Assembly: GCA_947374445.1 (NCBI GenBank)
Contig: CANCBY010000152.1
Location: 1 to 6,275, forward strand
Length of the DNA: 6,275 nucleotides
From: Pseudobdellovibrionaceae bacterium
GTDB taxonomy: Bacteria > Bdellovibrionota > Bdellovibrionia > Bdellovibrionales > Bdellovibrionaceae
Reading direction: 5' to 3'
A model generated the notes under the pieces. That model was not told the origin of the DNA, did no database searches, and saw nothing but the letters and a program-made list of their open reading frames with translations. Both the position numbers and the translations under genes were made by a program. This document shows positions 5,952-6,275 of this stretch, piece by piece (position 1 is the stretch's first letter; every line of letters begins with the position of its first letter).

Positions 5952-6275
5952 CTACTTTAGAAGTTTAGGGATAGCTTTGAGAAGAACTCTTTTCTCCTCA
6001 ACGGTCAGGGGCTCTAAGAACTTGTCTTCGATTTGCATCCTGCAGGCAGAGGCTTGTGAGAGCAGCTGACTGCCCTTTTTTGTGTTTTGTAAAAGGTTTA
6101 TCCTTCTATCATTAGGAGAAGGAGTCCGAGTTATTAACTCATTAGACTCAAGGTTGTCGATCAATTTTACCATTGAAGCTTTATCTATACTTAATTGAGA
6201 GCCCAAATCGACCTGGCTGGTGGGACCTAAGGACTCTAGCAGTTTGAGCATCCCTACTTGAGGAGCAATAACTCC
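5952..6275 (-). CDS. MarR-family transcriptional regulator, 5' part missing at window edge
   Basis: The last 107 codons of a MarR-type winged-helix DNA-binding protein are present; the frame is open to position 6275, so the start lies outside (full-length family members are about 140-150 residues). The methionine at 6251 is internal: the eight codons before it (GVIAPQVG) match the usual family segment leading into helix 2, so it should not be taken as the start. The helix-turn-helix is at about visible residues 19-44 (SQVDLGSQLSIDKASMVKLIDNLE), and the wing with the conserved NDRR at 55-58 follows. The C-terminal helix (about 70-107) would complete the dimer interface. MarR proteins usually repress efflux, stress or catabolic genes and release DNA on ligand binding or oxidation. 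The only cysteine seen is at position 78. The target is unknown. It is on the same strand as the helicase, with about 180 bp between the MarR stop and GTG 5768. Confidence 0.88.
   Translation of the reverse strand, partial: GVIAPQVGMLKLLESLGPTSQVDLGSQLSIDKASMVKLIDNLESNELITRTPSPNDRRINLLQNTKKGSQLLSQASACRMQIEDKFLEPLTVEEKRVLLKAIPKLLK

Noticed and set aside
5952..6251. Treating the MarR gene as a complete 99-residue protein starting at 6251
   Set aside because: The frame continues to the window edge with residues typical of MarR proteins, and 99 residues would lack the N-terminal dimerisation helix.

Overview
This window carries four protein genes from what looks like a Gram-negative bacterium of moderate GC. 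A mitochondrial-type aconitase together with a DeaD-like helicase bearing a long arginine/glycine tail would fit a Bdellovibrio-like predator (Bdellovibrionota). That assignment is inference from protein style only; no rRNA or other marker is present.

Layout: a complete aconitase gene (106-2364, +) and a complete DEAD-box RNA helicase gene (3843-5768, -, with a possible longer start at 5822) point towards each other. Between them lies a more AT-rich gene on the minus strand (2480-3682) for a AAA/DUF4143 ATPase with a nuclease-like C-terminal domain. At the right edge, upstream of the helicase on the same strand, is the 3' part of a MarR-family regulator gene (5952-6275, start outside the window).

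The most notable structure is that the ATPase gene lies between two direct copies of a ~70-bp segment (2392-2459 and 3764-3834; 64 of 68 aligned bases identical plus one 3-nt gap). Each copy holds an almost identical bidirectional terminator hairpin. The simplest reading is that aconitase and helicase once shared one convergent terminator, and that the ATPase gene with its own promoter was inserted there and left the terminator duplicated. The ATPase has a recognisable promoter whose -10 box and start codon are covered by the two arms of a perfect 10-bp inverted repeat, which suggests a self-contained, repressible cassette.

The housekeeping genes are unrelated in function: a TCA-cycle enzyme, and an RNA helicase of the type used in cold adaptation, ribosome assembly and RNA decay. 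The MarR fragment may control a target outside the window. A 17-bp dyad between it and the helicase is a candidate operator. No tRNA, rRNA, CRISPR array, transposase or integrase was seen. No gene-free stretch exceeds 300 bp.
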